A DNA stretch of 32,209 nucleotides from Streptomyces lushanensis (GCF_001700515.1 NZ_MAUD01000153.1:1-32209); one strand, 5' to 3'. Counted from the stretch's first letter, positions 1 through 7,929 are shown. A program made the numbers and translations. The notes: generated from the sequence alone by a model not told the origin.

Positions 1-241
1 ATCCCCCGGGACGGTCGCGGGCCGCTGTCCGGTGCCGAAAGGGCCGGCGCCGTACCGGAATACGTGACCATTCATTGCCGAAATCTTTGCCGTTATGTCT
101 CTTGCGGGCCGTCCGGGCATCCGTACGGGGATGGATTTCTGTCGAACCGGAGCGAAATTTCCACCGAACCATAGACGTGGCACGGCCGCCCGCAGGTCGC
201 GGAGGCTTGCGGCGCACCGGTTCCGTCGCGTGTCCCGATGC

Positions 242-259
242 GTGCACGATGTCGTGCAC
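242..259. promoter_or_regulatory. Inverted repeat, candidate operator upstream of the regulator promoter
   Basis: GTGCACGA and TCGTGCAC form two perfect 8-base arms separated by TG. The right arm ends 20 bases before the putative -35 hexamer, a typical activator or autoregulatory position. The sequence does not match the published StrR consensus, so the binding protein is unknown. The neighbouring ParB-type regulator is the first candidate. Confidence 0.45.
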
Positions 260-279
260 CGTCTGCGACTTTTGTGACA

Positions 280-309
280 TTGACGTTCCTGACATTCATT
301 CCCTAGTGT
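280..309 (+). promoter_or_regulatory. Putative HrdB-type promoter of the regulator gene
   Basis: TTGACG (280-285) and TAGTGT (304-309) are separated by 18 bases, close to the vegetative sigma consensus of streptomycetes. Transcription would start near 316, just ahead of a GGAGG at 327-331. No other pair of this quality was found in the first 350 bases. Confidence 0.55.
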
Positions 310-350
310 TGCGGCGGATCTTCATCGGAGGTTTATCTCATTTCCTTGCG

Positions 351-1502
351 ATGGTTGGGGTGTTAATGGTGAAGAATTCAACGGCCGGTCCTCCCGGAAG
401 GGAGAGCGGCCTTTCCTATGAACGCAGGGGTGCGATTCCGGGACGCCGGCGGAAACTGCTGGGACCGGTGGTCAAGGTGCTCATCGGGTCATTGGTGATT
501 GCCGACACGCCACGGACCGCGGGCGAGAATCCGGACCATGTCAGAATGCTGGCCTGTGCTCTGGGTGAATTCCCGCCGATTGTCGTGCACCGCGCGACCA
601 TGCGTGTGGTCGACGGTCTGCACCGGGTGCGCGCGGCCGAGCTGCGCAAGCAGGAGTTCATCACGGCCCGGATGTTCGAGGGCGACGAGGTCGAGGCGTT
701 CGTCCTCGCGGTACAGGCGAATCTGGCGGGCGGACTGCCGCTCTCCGTCGCCGACCGCAAGGCGGCCGCCGCGCGCGTCATCGCCTCGCACCCCCAGTGG
801 TCGGACCGATTAACTGCCTCCGTCACCGGACTGTCCGCCAAGACGGTCGCCGAGGTACGCCGCAGACACCCCGCCGAGACGACACGCCGGCCGGACAGCA
901 GGATCGGCAAGGACGGGCGGGTGCGGCCCACCGACGCCGTGGAGAAGCGCCGGCTCGCCTCCGAACTGATCCTGCGCAACCCGGAGCTGTCCCTCCGGCA
1001 GATAGCCAGGGCGGTGGGGATCTCACCGGAGACGGCACGCTCGGTCCGCGCCAGACTGCTGCGTCAGGAGGATCCGGCCGAACGGGAGCCCGGCGAAGGC
1101 CGGTGGACGGCCGAGCCGCCCCCGCTGTCCCTGCCGCTCCCATCCACGCTCCCACCGCCGCCCACGCTCCAGCCCCCGCCCGTACTCCCGGATCCGACCT
1201 CCACCTCGATTTCCGTCTCGGCTGACGCGCGTAGAGACCCCGGACCGGAGCAGGAGCTCACGGACCGCTCCACCGAGGTCCAGCGGCTTCGCACGGATCC
1301 CTCGCTGCGCTACAGCGAGAACGGACGCACCCTGCTGCGTCTGATGGAAGCCCACGCCATGAGCAGCGAGAAATGGGCGACCCTCGCGAACAGCGTCCCC
1401 GCCCACCGCCGGCGGGCCATCGCCAACGCGGCCATGGAGTACGCCAAGGGCTGGCGGGTCGTCGCCGAGCAACTGGCCCGCAACGCCCCCCACTCCGCCT
1501 AG
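351..1502 (+). CDS. ParB/StrR-type pathway-specific transcriptional regulator
   Basis: About 383 residues. A ParB N-terminal-like domain lies at roughly 40-125, with the VDGLHRVRAAELR core and the GLPLSVADRKAAAARV segment typical of StrR/NovG-like activators of antibiotic clusters. A second helix-turn-helix (LRQIARAVGISPETARSVRA) lies near 215-235. A Pro-rich linker (about 256-283) leads to a basic C-terminal part. The start is uncertain: ATG 351 and ATG 366 are both in frame. GGAGG at 327-331 is 19 bases from the first, while GGGG at 357-360 suits the second. Upstream extension is unlikely given the promoter at 280-309. There is a TTA leucine codon at 810-812, and another at 363-365 if translation starts at 351, so expression probably needs bldA tRNA. 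It sits directly ahead of phzD and phzE and most likely activates the phenazine genes; that role is inferred from family and position. Confidence 0.85.
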   Translation: MVGVLMVKNSTAGPPGRESGLSYERRGAIPGRRRKLLGPVVKVLIGSLVIADTPRTAGENPDHVRMLACALGEFPPIVVHRATMRVVDGLHRVRAAELRKQEFITARMFEGDEVEAFVLAVQANLAGGLPLSVADRKAAAARVIASHPQWSDRLTASVTGLSAKTVAEVRRRHPAETTRRPDSRIGKDGRVRPTDAVEKRRLASELILRNPELSLRQIARAVGISPETARSVRARLLRQEDPAEREPGEGRWTAEPPPLSLPLPSTLPPPPTLQPPPVLPDPTSTSISVSADARRDPGPEQELTDRSTEVQRLRTDPSLRYSENGRTLLRLMEAHAMSSEKWATLANSVPAHRRRAIANAAMEYAKGWRVVAEQLARNAPHSA

Positions 1503-1574
1503 GCCCTGTCCGGGCACCATGACGTTCCCGTTCCCCGGCCGGTACTCAAGCCTTCCTCGAGGAGAGAGCCACTC

Positions 1575-2198
1575 ATGCCCGGTATTCCCCCCATCACGCC
1601 CTACGTGTTACCCGGTGCCGCCGATCTCCCCGCCAACTCCGCGGACTGGACCGCCGATCCGCGGCGCGCCGTACTGCTCGTCCATGACATGCAGCGGTAC
1701 TTCCTGAGACCGATCCCCGACAGCCCACGCGACCGGCTCATCGGCAACACCGCGGAACTGCTCGGCCGCGCCCGTGAGTCGGGCGTACCGGTGGCGTACA
1801 CGGCGCAGCCCGGAGGCATGACCGACGAACAGCGCGGTCTGCTCAAGGACTTCTGGGGCCCGGGGATGCGTACCGACCCCGCCGACCGGGAAGTGGTGGA
1901 GCCGCTGGAGCCCCGCCCGGACGAACGGCGCCTGACCAAATGGCGCTACAGCGCGTTCCACCGCTCCGATCTGCTCGACTGGATGCGGGCACAGGAACGC
2001 GACCAGCTCGTCATCTGCGGTGTGTACGGACATGTCGGCGTACTGGCGAGCGCGGTGGAGGCGTTCACCCATGACATCCAGCCGTTTCTGGTGGCGGACG
2101 CCATGGGCGACTTCTCCCTGCGCCACCACCGTATGACGCTGGAGTACGCGGCGCAGCGCTGCGCCATGGTGGTCACGCAGGGACAGGTCCTGGCATGA
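1575..2198 (+). CDS. phzD: PhzD-type isochorismatase (ADIC hydrolase)
   Basis: 207 residues, the usual PhzD length. The family hydrolyses the vinyl ether of 2-amino-2-deoxyisochorismate to trans-2,3-dihydro-3-hydroxyanthranilate (DHHA) and pyruvate. Asp38 ([10 protein letters not shown]) and Lys122 (LTKWRY) fall at the same numbers as in Pseudomonas PhzD. The Cys of ordinary isochorismatase-fold hydrolases is replaced by Gly155 (GVYGHVGV), a PhzD hallmark. A ribosome site AGGAGAGA (around 1559-1566) precedes ATG 1575. Codon 12 is TTA (1608-1610), a rare bldA-dependent codon shared with the upstream regulator. The stop overlaps the phzE start (ATGA), so the two are translationally coupled. Confidence 0.95.
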   Translation: MPGIPPITPYVLPGAADLPANSADWTADPRRAVLLVHDMQRYFLRPIPDSPRDRLIGNTAELLGRARESGVPVAYTAQPGGMTDEQRGLLKDFWGPGMRTDPADREVVEPLEPRPDERRLTKWRYSAFHRSDLLDWMRAQERDQLVICGVYGHVGVLASAVEAFTHDIQPFLVADAMGDFSLRHHRMTLEYAAQRCAMVVTQGQVLA

Positions 2199-4129
2199 CC
2201 GGCGACGGCGATCCGCTGACCCGGGTGCTGGCCGACCGGCCGCCGCCCTTCGCGCTGCTGCACCGGCCGGAGACGACCGGCCGGGACCGGCTGGACGTAC
2301 TGCTCGGCGAACTCTCGGAGCCGGCCACCCTCGCCGGGATCCCCGTACCCGACGAATCCCATGGACAGGGCCAGGACGTCCTGGTGATCATCCCTTTCCG
2401 GCAGATCGCCGAACGCGGCTTCGCCTGCGTCGACGACGGCGCCCCGCTCCTCGCGCTGCGGGTGACGGAACAGGCCGTCCTGCCACTGCCCGAGGTACTG
2501 GCCCGTATCCCCGAAGTCCCGATCACCCTGGCGAACAGCGGCTTCGACATCGCCGACGAGGAGTACGCGGAGATCGTCCGCAGGGTCGTCGCCGACGAGA
2601 TCGGCACGGGCGCGGGCGCGAACTTCGTGATCAAACGGTCGTTCGTCGCCGATATCGAGGGATACGACCCGGCCCACGCGCTCGCGTTCTTCCGGCGGCT
2701 GTGCGCCCGCGAGTCGGGGGCGTACTGGACGTTCATCGTGCACACCGGTACCCGTACCTTCGTGGGGGCCACCCCGGAGCGGCACATCAGCCTGCGCGCG
2801 GGCACGGCGGTGATGAACCCGGTCAGCGGCACCTACCGCTATCCCGCGGGCGGACCGGTGCTCTCCGACGTGCTGGAGTTCCTCTCCGACGAGAAGGAGA
2901 GCGACGAGCTGTACATGGTGCTGGACGAGGAGCTGAAGATGATGGCCCGCGTCTGCGACTCCGGCGGACGCGTCGTGGGACCGAGGCTGAAGGAGATGGC
3001 GCGGCTCGCGCACACCGAGTACCTCATCGAGGGCCGCTCCCACCGGGCACCGCAGGAGATCCTGCGCGAGACGCTCTTCGCGCCGACGGTGACGGGGAGC
3101 CCGCTGGAGAGCGCCTGCCGGGTCATCAGCCGGTACGAACCAGGGGGCCGCGGCTACTACAGCGGTGTCATGGCTCTGATCGGCCGGGAGGGCGGTTCCC
3201 GGTCCCTGGACTCCGCCATTCTGATCCGTACCGCGGACATCGACCGCGCGGGCCGGGTGGAGATCGGTGTGGGCGCCACGCTCGTACGGCACTCCGATCC
3301 CGTCTCCGAGGCCGCCGAGACCAGGGCGAAGGCGGCGGGGCTGCTCTCCGCGCTGGAGGGCGACCGGCGGGGCCGCCTCGGCGACCATCCCGCCGTACGG
3401 TCGGCCCTGGCGAGCCGCAACGAGGACCTCGCCCGGTTCTGGCTCGCCGACGATCCGGCGGACGCGGCGGGCCCGGCGGACGCGGCGGACGCGGCGGGCC
3501 GGGCCGGCGCGGCGGCCCCGGCGGCACGGGAGCGGCCCGTGCCGGCGCTGGCAGGCCGCCGCGTACTGGTCGTCGACGCCGAGGACACCTTTACCGCGAT
3601 GATCGGCCATCAGCTCCGCTCGCTGGGAACGGAGGTGACGGTGCGCCGCTTCGACGAGGAGTACTCCCTCGACGAGCACGACCTGGTCGTCATGGGCCCG
3701 GGACCGGGCGATCCCAACGACGGCGGCGATCCCCGGATCGCCCATCTCCACACGGCGATCGGCACCCTGCTGGAGCGGCGCCTGCCGTTCCTCGCCGTCT
3801 GTCTCAGCCATCAGGTGCTCAGCAGGCGCCTCGGTCTGGAGGTGACGCCCTGCGACGACTGCCGCCAGGGCACCCGGCGTGAGATCGACCTGTTCGGCAC
3901 GCGTGTGCTCGCCGGGTTCTACAACACCTTCGCCGCCCGCTGCGACACGGACGAGATCCACCGCCCGGGCATCGGCCCGGTCGAGGTCAGCCGGGACCCG
4001 GGCAGCGGTGAGGTGCACGCGCTGCGCGGACCTCGTTTCACCTCGATGCAGTTCCACGCGGAATCGGTGCTCACCCGCGACGGGCGGCACATCTGGGCCA
4101 CTCATATGGAAGAGGTGCTCCGCGCGTGA
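2195..4129 (+). CDS. phzE: PhzE: 2-amino-2-desoxyisochorismate (ADIC) synthase
   Basis: 644 residues, a little longer than Pseudomonas PhzE. It converts chorismate and glutamine to ADIC, the first dedicated step of phenazine synthesis. Residues about 1-410 form the chorismate-binding (anthranilate synthase component I/menaquinone-siderophore-tryptophan) domain, including the [10 protein letters not shown] and [10 protein letters not shown] segments. About 418-448 is a low-complexity Ala/Asp/Gly linker. The glutamine amidotransferase domain follows, with nucleophile Cys536 (LAVCLSHQ), His621 and Glu623 (QFHAES). Start ATG overlaps the phzD stop by 4 bases. The stop TGA overlaps the GTG of the next gene by 4 bases, so phzD, phzE and that gene form one translation-coupled operon. 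PhzE is separated from trpE-type anthranilate synthases by its operon and the amidotransferase wording CLSHQ. Confidence 0.95.
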   Translation: MTGDGDPLTRVLADRPPPFALLHRPETTGRDRLDVLLGELSEPATLAGIPVPDESHGQGQDVLVIIPFRQIAERGFACVDDGAPLLALRVTEQAVLPLPEVLARIPEVPITLANSGFDIADEEYAEIVRRVVADEIGTGAGANFVIKRSFVADIEGYDPAHALAFFRRLCARESGAYWTFIVHTGTRTFVGATPERHISLRAGTAVMNPVSGTYRYPAGGPVLSDVLEFLSDEKESDELYMVLDEELKMMARVCDSGGRVVGPRLKEMARLAHTEYLIEGRSHRAPQEILRETLFAPTVTGSPLESACRVISRYEPGGRGYYSGVMALIGREGGSRSLDSAILIRTADIDRAGRVEIGVGATLVRHSDPVSEAAETRAKAAGLLSALEGDRRGRLGDHPAVRSALASRNEDLARFWLADDPADAAGPADAADAAGRAGAAAPAARERPVPALAGRRVLVVDAEDTFTAMIGHQLRSLGTEVTVRRFDEEYSLDEHDLVVMGPGPGDPNDGGDPRIAHLHTAIGTLLERRLPFLAVCLSHQVLSRRLGLEVTPCDDCRQGTRREIDLFGTRVLAGFYNTFAARCDTDEIHRPGIGPVEVSRDPGSGEVHALRGPRFTSMQFHAESVLTRDGRHIWATHMEEVLRA

Positions 4130-4461
4130 ACGTCACCATCGCGTGGTGGGATCTGACCGGGTCCGAGCAGACCATCGACTCGCTGCGGGAGTATCTGCGG
4201 AGCGACGGAGTGCCGCCGTGGACCTCGGTCAAGGGCCTGCGGCTGAAGTTCTGGATCTCCGACCGGCCGGGGAACCGCTGGGGAGCGGTGATGCTGTGGG
4301 AGTCTGCGGAGGCCGGCGAGCAGCCGCTGCCACCGCACCTCGCCGCCCGGCTGATCGGCTATCCGCCCACCGAGCGGGTGCGGTTCGAGATCGAGGCCAC
4401 GGTGGAGGGCGAGTACGAGAGAGCGGCGCTGTCCGGCCTCGGACTGGTCTACGAGAGCTGA
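4126..4461 (+). CDS. Small conserved protein of the phz operon, possible YdhR/ABM-like dimeric alpha-beta barrel
   Basis: 111 residues from GTG 4126, whose start overlaps the phzE stop (GTGA). It has no signal peptide or membrane segment. The layout GLRLKFWISD, then a gap, then GAVMLWES, then a helix, then RVRFEIEATVEGEY resembles YdhR-type mono-oxygenase/ABM-fold proteins, in which a GLxxKxW strand is followed by a G-x-hydrophobic strand. That match is by eye and weak. Tight coupling to phzE suggests a role in the pathway, for example an oxidation, a cyclisation aid or a chaperone for an unstable intermediate. It is not PhzG (no FMN-binding PNPOx motifs), PhzB or PhzF. Confidence 0.7.
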   Translation: MNVTIAWWDLTGSEQTIDSLREYLRSDGVPPWTSVKGLRLKFWISDRPGNRWGAVMLWESAEAGEQPLPPHLAARLIGYPPTERVRFEIEATVEGEYERAALSGLGLVYES

Positions 4462-4575
4462 TCCGCGCGGCCGGCTCCGCGGCGCCGGGTCCCCGCGGCC
4501 GGGCCCGCGGGGGCCGGGCCCGCGCGGCATCAGCGGTGAGGCCGGATCCGTGGGGCCCTGATCGTGAACCGGGAC

Positions 4576-4613
4576 GTCCGGTCCGCGGCGCCCGAGCGCG
4601 CCGCGGACCGGAC
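4576..4613. terminator. 16-bp perfect hairpin between convergent genes
   Basis: GTCCGGTCCGCGGCGC (4576-4591) pairs perfectly with 4598-4613 across a 6-base loop (CCGAGC). It lies between the ends of the phzE operon and phzF, where a bidirectional terminator is expected. No T-run follows, as is common in Streptomyces terminators. Confidence 0.7.
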
Positions 4614-4635
4614 CGTCCTCGGACCACGACGGTCC

Positions 4636-5475
4636 TCACATGTGGAAGGTCCCCCGGGCCACGATCACCGCGGAGCCCGCCACCTCCACCATGTCCACCC
4701 GCTGACCCGCACCGTCGGCGGTGGCGAGCATCGTGGAGGGTCGGCCCATCTCGACGCCCTGGCAGATCTCGATCCGGCGCCCGTACGGGATCAGTCCGTG
4801 CCGCGCCAGATGTATCGCGAGCGGCCCGGCGGCCGATCCCGTCGCCGCGTCCTCGGCGACACCGTAGGCGGGCGAGAACATCCGTGTCCGCCAGTTGCTC
4901 CCGGATCCCGCGAAGCAGTTGGCCGCCATGTCGAGATGCCTGGCCAGCGCCCGCAGATCGGGTTCCACCTCGGACAGCGCCTCCACACTGTCCAGTCCGA
5001 CGAACACATGGCGCGGCCCGTTGCGGTAGACCTCCACCGGCAGTACGGAGGACTTCACACCGAGCGCGGCGAGCAGCTCGTCGGCCTCCGCGTAGGGCTC
5101 CCAGGTCGGGATCGGCTGGCGCATGCAGGCCGAGCGGATCCCGCCGTCCGGGCCCCGGTCGAATTCGAACGGCACGGTGGTCACGGCGGTTTCCATCAGC
5201 AGCCGGTCCTGCCGGGTGGCCGTGCCCAGCACGATCGCGGTGCCCAGCGCCGGATGGCCGGCGAACGGCAGCTCGTTCACCGGAGTGAAGATACGGACCC
5301 GCACGTCTCCGCCGTCCTGCGGCGGAAGGACGAATGTCGTCTCCGACAGATTCAGCTCGCGGGCCAGGCGCTGCATCTGCGCGGTGGAAAAGTTGGAGGC
5401 GTCGAGGAAGACGGCCAGCGGATTTCCGGAGAGGGGTTCGTCGGTGAAGACATCGGCCACTACGTAATCATGCAT
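4636..5475 (-). CDS. phzF: PhzF: DHHA isomerase
   Basis: 279 residues, family length. PhzF isomerises trans-2,3-dihydro-3-hydroxyanthranilate to the reactive ketone that dimerises toward the tricycle. The protein starts MHDYVVADVF and has the NPLAV stretch. Catalytic Glu45 (LNLSETTF) and His74 (PFAGHPALG) are at the same positions as in Pseudomonas PhzF. The family Asp is at 209 (EDAATGSA), shifted by one. The start at 5475 is set by this conserved N-terminus; it has only GCGGGA immediately upstream, so initiation may be leaderless (a CAGTAT sits 10-15 bases before ATG). It faces phzE convergently and diverges from phzB. Diaminopimelate-epimerase-fold relatives outside phenazine pathways exist, but the context makes PhzF secure. 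Confidence 0.93.
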   Translation of the reverse strand: MHDYVVADVFTDEPLSGNPLAVFLDASNFSTAQMQRLARELNLSETTFVLPPQDGGDVRVRIFTPVNELPFAGHPALGTAIVLGTATRQDRLLMETAVTTVPFEFDRGPDGGIRSACMRQPIPTWEPYAEADELLAALGVKSSVLPVEVYRNGPRHVFVGLDSVEALSEVEPDLRALARHLDMAANCFAGSGSNWRTRMFSPAYGVAEDAATGSAAGPLAIHLARHGLIPYGRRIEICQGVEMGRPSTMLATADGAGQRVDMVEVAGSAVIVARGTFHM

Positions 5476-5671
5476 TCCCGCAAAATACTGGGCCGGTGAG
5501 GCAGCCTGCAAGAATTCACTGACGTCCAAGTGCGGGACGGTCGGGGGAGTTCGCGCCCCTGTCCAACGGGCGGAAATCGCCGGTTGGACACCCGATGGCC
5601 TGGATAAGGTGCTCCGGACCGGCCAGTGAATTCCTGGCCCTTCCTTCCATCGTCCCCTGTGAGGTCCGGCA
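5476..5671. promoter_or_regulatory. Divergent phzF/phzB control region with a candidate phzB promoter
   Basis: This 196-base gap must serve both genes. Toward phzB, TTGGAC (5584-5589) and TAAGGT (5605-5610) are 15 bases apart, a short spacer, giving a leader of roughly 55 bases and AGG about 8 bases before ATG 5672. Toward phzF, CAGTAT near 5485-5490 on the minus strand lies just ahead of its ATG. GTTGGACA occurs on both strands (5583-5590 plus; 5556-5563 minus), a possible regulator site. All of this is visual inference. Confidence 0.4.
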
Positions 5672-6163
5672 ATGACTGAAGTCACCGTCAACGAACCGGC
5701 GTCCGACGACGAAGCGGAACTGCGGCGCCGTAACCGGGCCGTGGTCGAGGACTATATGAGCAGGAAGGGCGAGGGACGGCTGAGCCGCTATCTCCTGTTC
5801 ACCGAGGAGGGCAGCGGCGGTCTGTACACCGCCGACACCGAGGAACCGATCGTCTCCCGCGGCCTCGACAAGCTGAAGGCCCACGGCGCATGGTCCCTGG
5901 AATGCTTTCCCGACTGGGTCTGGTACAACGTCGAGATCTTCGAGACACAGGATCCGAACCGGTTCTGGGTCGAGTGCGACGGAGAGGGCGCGATTCTCTT
6001 TCCCGGATATCCGCCCGGCCACTACAAGAACCACTTCATTCACTCGTTCCTGCTCGACGACGGCAAGATCGTCCAGAACCGGGAATTCATGAATCCGTAC
6101 AACCAGCTCCGCGCGCTGGGCATAGAGATTCCGGTGATCCGGCGGGGCGGCATTCCCACCTGA
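5672..6163 (+). CDS. phzB: PhzB (PhzA/B family) tricycle-forming protein
   Basis: 163 residues, the length of PhzA/PhzB. These NTF2/ketosteroid-isomerase-fold dimers catalyse imine formation between two PhzF-derived aminoketones, making the phenazine scaffold. His71 (KAHGAWSLECFPDW) and Glu138 (NREFMNPYNQ) correspond to the acid/base pair His73/Glu140 described for Burkholderia PhzA. The stretch FPGYPPGHYKNHFIHSF is characteristic of the family. Only one copy is present, as is usual outside Pseudomonas. GAGG (5661-5664) precedes ATG 5672. It runs divergently from phzF and is followed 78 bases later by the methyltransferase, probably on the same transcript. Confidence 0.94.
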   Translation: MTEVTVNEPASDDEAELRRRNRAVVEDYMSRKGEGRLSRYLLFTEEGSGGLYTADTEEPIVSRGLDKLKAHGAWSLECFPDWVWYNVEIFETQDPNRFWVECDGEGAILFPGYPPGHYKNHFIHSFLLDDGKIVQNREFMNPYNQLRALGIEIPVIRRGGIPT

Positions 6164-6241
6164 GGCCGGGGCCCGACGAATCCGGGACCCGATGGACAAC
6201 ACGACCGCAGTGATCCTCCCCGACATCCTGGAGAGTTCGCA

Positions 6242-7252
6242 GTGAAAGCCGATCTGAAGGCGGCCCAAGAAGTAGTCGAGCTGATCACCGGGGGCTGGCG
6301 GGCACAGGCCGTCCACACCGCCGCGAAGCTCGGACTGCCCGATCACATCGAAGCCGGCCGCACCACCAGCGGCGAACTCGCCGAGGCCACCGGCGCCGAG
6401 GAGGAGGGCATCCGCCGTCTGATGCGCCTCCTGGTGGCGATGGGCGTGTTCGAAGGGGATCACGAGACGGGCTACCGGAACACACCGGTGGCCACGGCGC
6501 TCCTGGACCGGCCGGGGACGCTGCGCGACATGTGTCTCCTCTACGGTGAGGAGTTCTACACGGCCTGGGGCAACGCGGTGGAGTGTTTCACCACCCTGAC
6601 CGCGGGCTTCGAACTCGCCTTCGGCAACCCGCTCTACTCGTATCTCGACAGCCACGACGACCTGGCCGTCCGGTTCCAGCGCACCATGAAGGCCGGCAAT
6701 CTCTTCTTCGACTACGTACCGGAGATCTTCGACTTCTCCGGCGGCAAGACCGTCGTGGACTGCGGCGGCGGCAACGGCCATCTGCTCTCCGTCATCCTCG
6801 AGGCCGCTCCCGACGCCCGTGGCGCGCTCGTCGACCGCGAGCATGTGATACCCATCGCCCGCGACTACCTCTCCGGCACCGTCGGCCTCGACCGTGTCGA
6901 ACTCCACGCGGGCGACATGTTCAAGGCCGTGCCCCTGGACGGCGATGTCTATCTCTTCTGCCGGGTCCTCGCGGGGTGGTCCGACGACGCCGTCGTGGAG
7001 GCCTTCCGCCACTGCCGGCACGCCATGGCCGGTCCCGACTCCCGGCTTCTCGTACTCGACCGCACCGTGACCGACAAGGACTCCACGGTGCTGCCCGCCC
7101 TGTGGGATCTCCATCTGCTGATGACCAACGGCGGCAGGCACCGCTCCGTCGACCAGTTCCGGACGCTTCTCGACCGGGCGGGCTTCGACGTCGAGCGCAT
7201 CGCGGAACTCCCCATGGAGACCACGGCCCTCATCGCGGCCCCGCGTACCTGA
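6242..7252 (+). CDS. SAM-dependent methyltransferase, plant-COMT/PhzM-like, tailoring enzyme
   Basis: 336 residues from GTG 6242, with GGAGAG around 6227-6232. Residues 1-100 form the winged-helix dimerisation domain (AAKLGLPDHIEAG, MRLLVAMGVFE). The Rossmann SAM domain has motif I VVDCGGGNGHL at 171-181 and a later LLVLDRT strand. At the position where classical O-methyltransferases carry the general-base His (LHDW), this protein reads VLAGW, with Ala244. It may therefore methylate a ring nitrogen, as PhzM does in pyocyanin synthesis, use another base, or act unconventionally as RdmB-type relatives do. The location just after phzB suggests it decorates the phenazine; the substrate cannot be read from sequence. 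Confidence 0.88.
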   Translation: MKADLKAAQEVVELITGGWRAQAVHTAAKLGLPDHIEAGRTTSGELAEATGAEEEGIRRLMRLLVAMGVFEGDHETGYRNTPVATALLDRPGTLRDMCLLYGEEFYTAWGNAVECFTTLTAGFELAFGNPLYSYLDSHDDLAVRFQRTMKAGNLFFDYVPEIFDFSGGKTVVDCGGGNGHLLSVILEAAPDARGALVDREHVIPIARDYLSGTVGLDRVELHAGDMFKAVPLDGDVYLFCRVLAGWSDDAVVEAFRHCRHAMAGPDSRLLVLDRTVTDKDSTVLPALWDLHLLMTNGGRHRSVDQFRTLLDRAGFDVERIAELPMETTALIAAPRT

Positions 7253-7284
7253 CCGACCGGGCGACCGATCCCCGCGCCACCGAG

Positions 7285-7317
7285 ACGAGTGCCGGCCGTG
7301 CCACGGCCGGCACTCGT
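7285..7317. terminator. 15-bp hairpin between the methyltransferase and the HxlR gene
   Basis: ACGAGTGCCGGCCGT (7285-7299) pairs perfectly with 7303-7317 across GCC. GCGTTTGTGG follows on the plus strand, giving a short T-run. It lies between two convergent genes and is a good bidirectional terminator candidate. Confidence 0.75.
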
Positions 7318-7360
7318 GCGTTTGTGGGGCCCGCCCGCGAACGGAGCCGGCCCGCGAGGC

Positions 7361-7798
7361 TCAGGAAGCCTCTGTGCCGTGGTCCAGCCGGCGGTCGTAC
7401 GCGGTGCGAGCGAGCGCGATCTCGTGCTGATGCTCCTCCGTCCAGGTCACCAGGGCCTGGATGGTGGCGTGGAGCGTCGCTCCGAGAGGAGTGAGCTCGT
7501 AATCGACACGCGGCGGAACGACGGGGTGGACGGTCCGCCGGACGAGCCCGTCCCGTTCGAGCTGACGCAGGGTCACCGTCAGCATGCGCTGGCTGATGCC
7601 CTCGATCCTGTTGCGCAGTTCCGTGAAGCGCAGGGTCCGGCGCTCCAGGAGCGCGATGACCAGCAGCGACCACTTGTCCGCGACGCGGTCGAGGATCTGC
7701 CGTACCTCGCAGCCTTCGCGCGTGTCCCACTGAAGGATGTCGTAGTCCCCGTCGGTATCCGCGCAGTGCGTCGGTGACTTTGAAGTGCCTTCTTCCAT
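7361..7798 (-). CDS. HxlR-family transcriptional regulator, divergent to the MFS exporter
   Basis: 145 residues. A winged-helix HxlR/MarR-like domain covers about 25-125: GCEVRQILDRVADKWSLLVI, LRFTELRNRIEGISQRML and the wing VVPPRVDYELTPLG. The N-terminal Cys in GCEVRQ matches the redox- or electrophile-sensing Cys of many HxlR proteins such as YodB. The start is the ATG at 7798. It diverges from the MFS transporter starting at 7930, so it very likely represses that transporter and itself. Quinone-like or redox-active phenazines would be natural inducers; that is inference. Confidence 0.9.
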   Translation of the reverse strand: MEEGTSKSPTHCADTDGDYDILQWDTREGCEVRQILDRVADKWSLLVIALLERRTLRFTELRNRIEGISQRMLTVTLRQLERDGLVRRTVHPVVPPRVDYELTPLGATLHATIQALVTWTEEHQHEIALARTAYDRRLDHGTEAS

Positions 7799-7828
7799 GG
7801 CCCGTCAGCCTGCCCGAGGATTCCCGTA

Positions 7829-7862
7829 GTTACAAGTCGGAACCGGCAGGCTTCCGCGTAAC
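7829..7862. promoter_or_regulatory. Imperfect dyad in the HxlR/MFS intergenic region, candidate operator
   Basis: GTTAC (7829-7833) and GTAAC (7858-7862) frame an inner GGAA/TTCC pair. HxlR proteins bind imperfect dyads of this kind between divergent genes. Spacing of the inner arms is unequal (5 versus 2 bases), so the assignment is tentative. Confidence 0.35.
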
Positions 7863-7929
7863 CACCGACGCGCGCCCCGAGCGCGGGCGGAATCCCTCTC
7901 ACCCTTCCTGTGCGTTCGAGGAGACATCT

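Larger units (their letters stand above)
1..350. other. Non-coding leader region upstream of the phenazine regulator
   Basis: I see no convincing gene here. Short open frames exist on both strands but lack the third-position G/C bias and ribosome binding sites of the real genes. The stretch is less GC-rich than its surroundings around 60-170. It holds a perfect inverted repeat (242-259), a good -35/-10 pair (280-309) and a GGAGG at 327-331. It is best read as the control region of the ParB-type regulator; the gene to the left lies outside the window. Confidence 0.6.

Noticed and set aside
139..147. GTCGAAC resembling half of a StrR binding site upstream of the regulator
   Set aside because: The second half-site is missing at the required spacing.
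3460..3540. GCGGACGCGGCG-type repeats inside phzE
   Set aside because: They encode a low-complexity Ala/Asp interdomain linker and are a normal composition effect in high-GC genes.
1946..4105. Long minus-strand open frame (719 codons) opposite phzE
   Set aside because: It is antisense to a gene with intact catalytic motifs. Long shadow frames are expected in high-GC DNA, and its translation is low-complexity without family features.
5516..7141. 541-codon minus-strand frame opposite phzB and the methyltransferase
   Set aside because: Both plus-strand genes are well supported, and this frame shows no recognisable domain or ribosome site.
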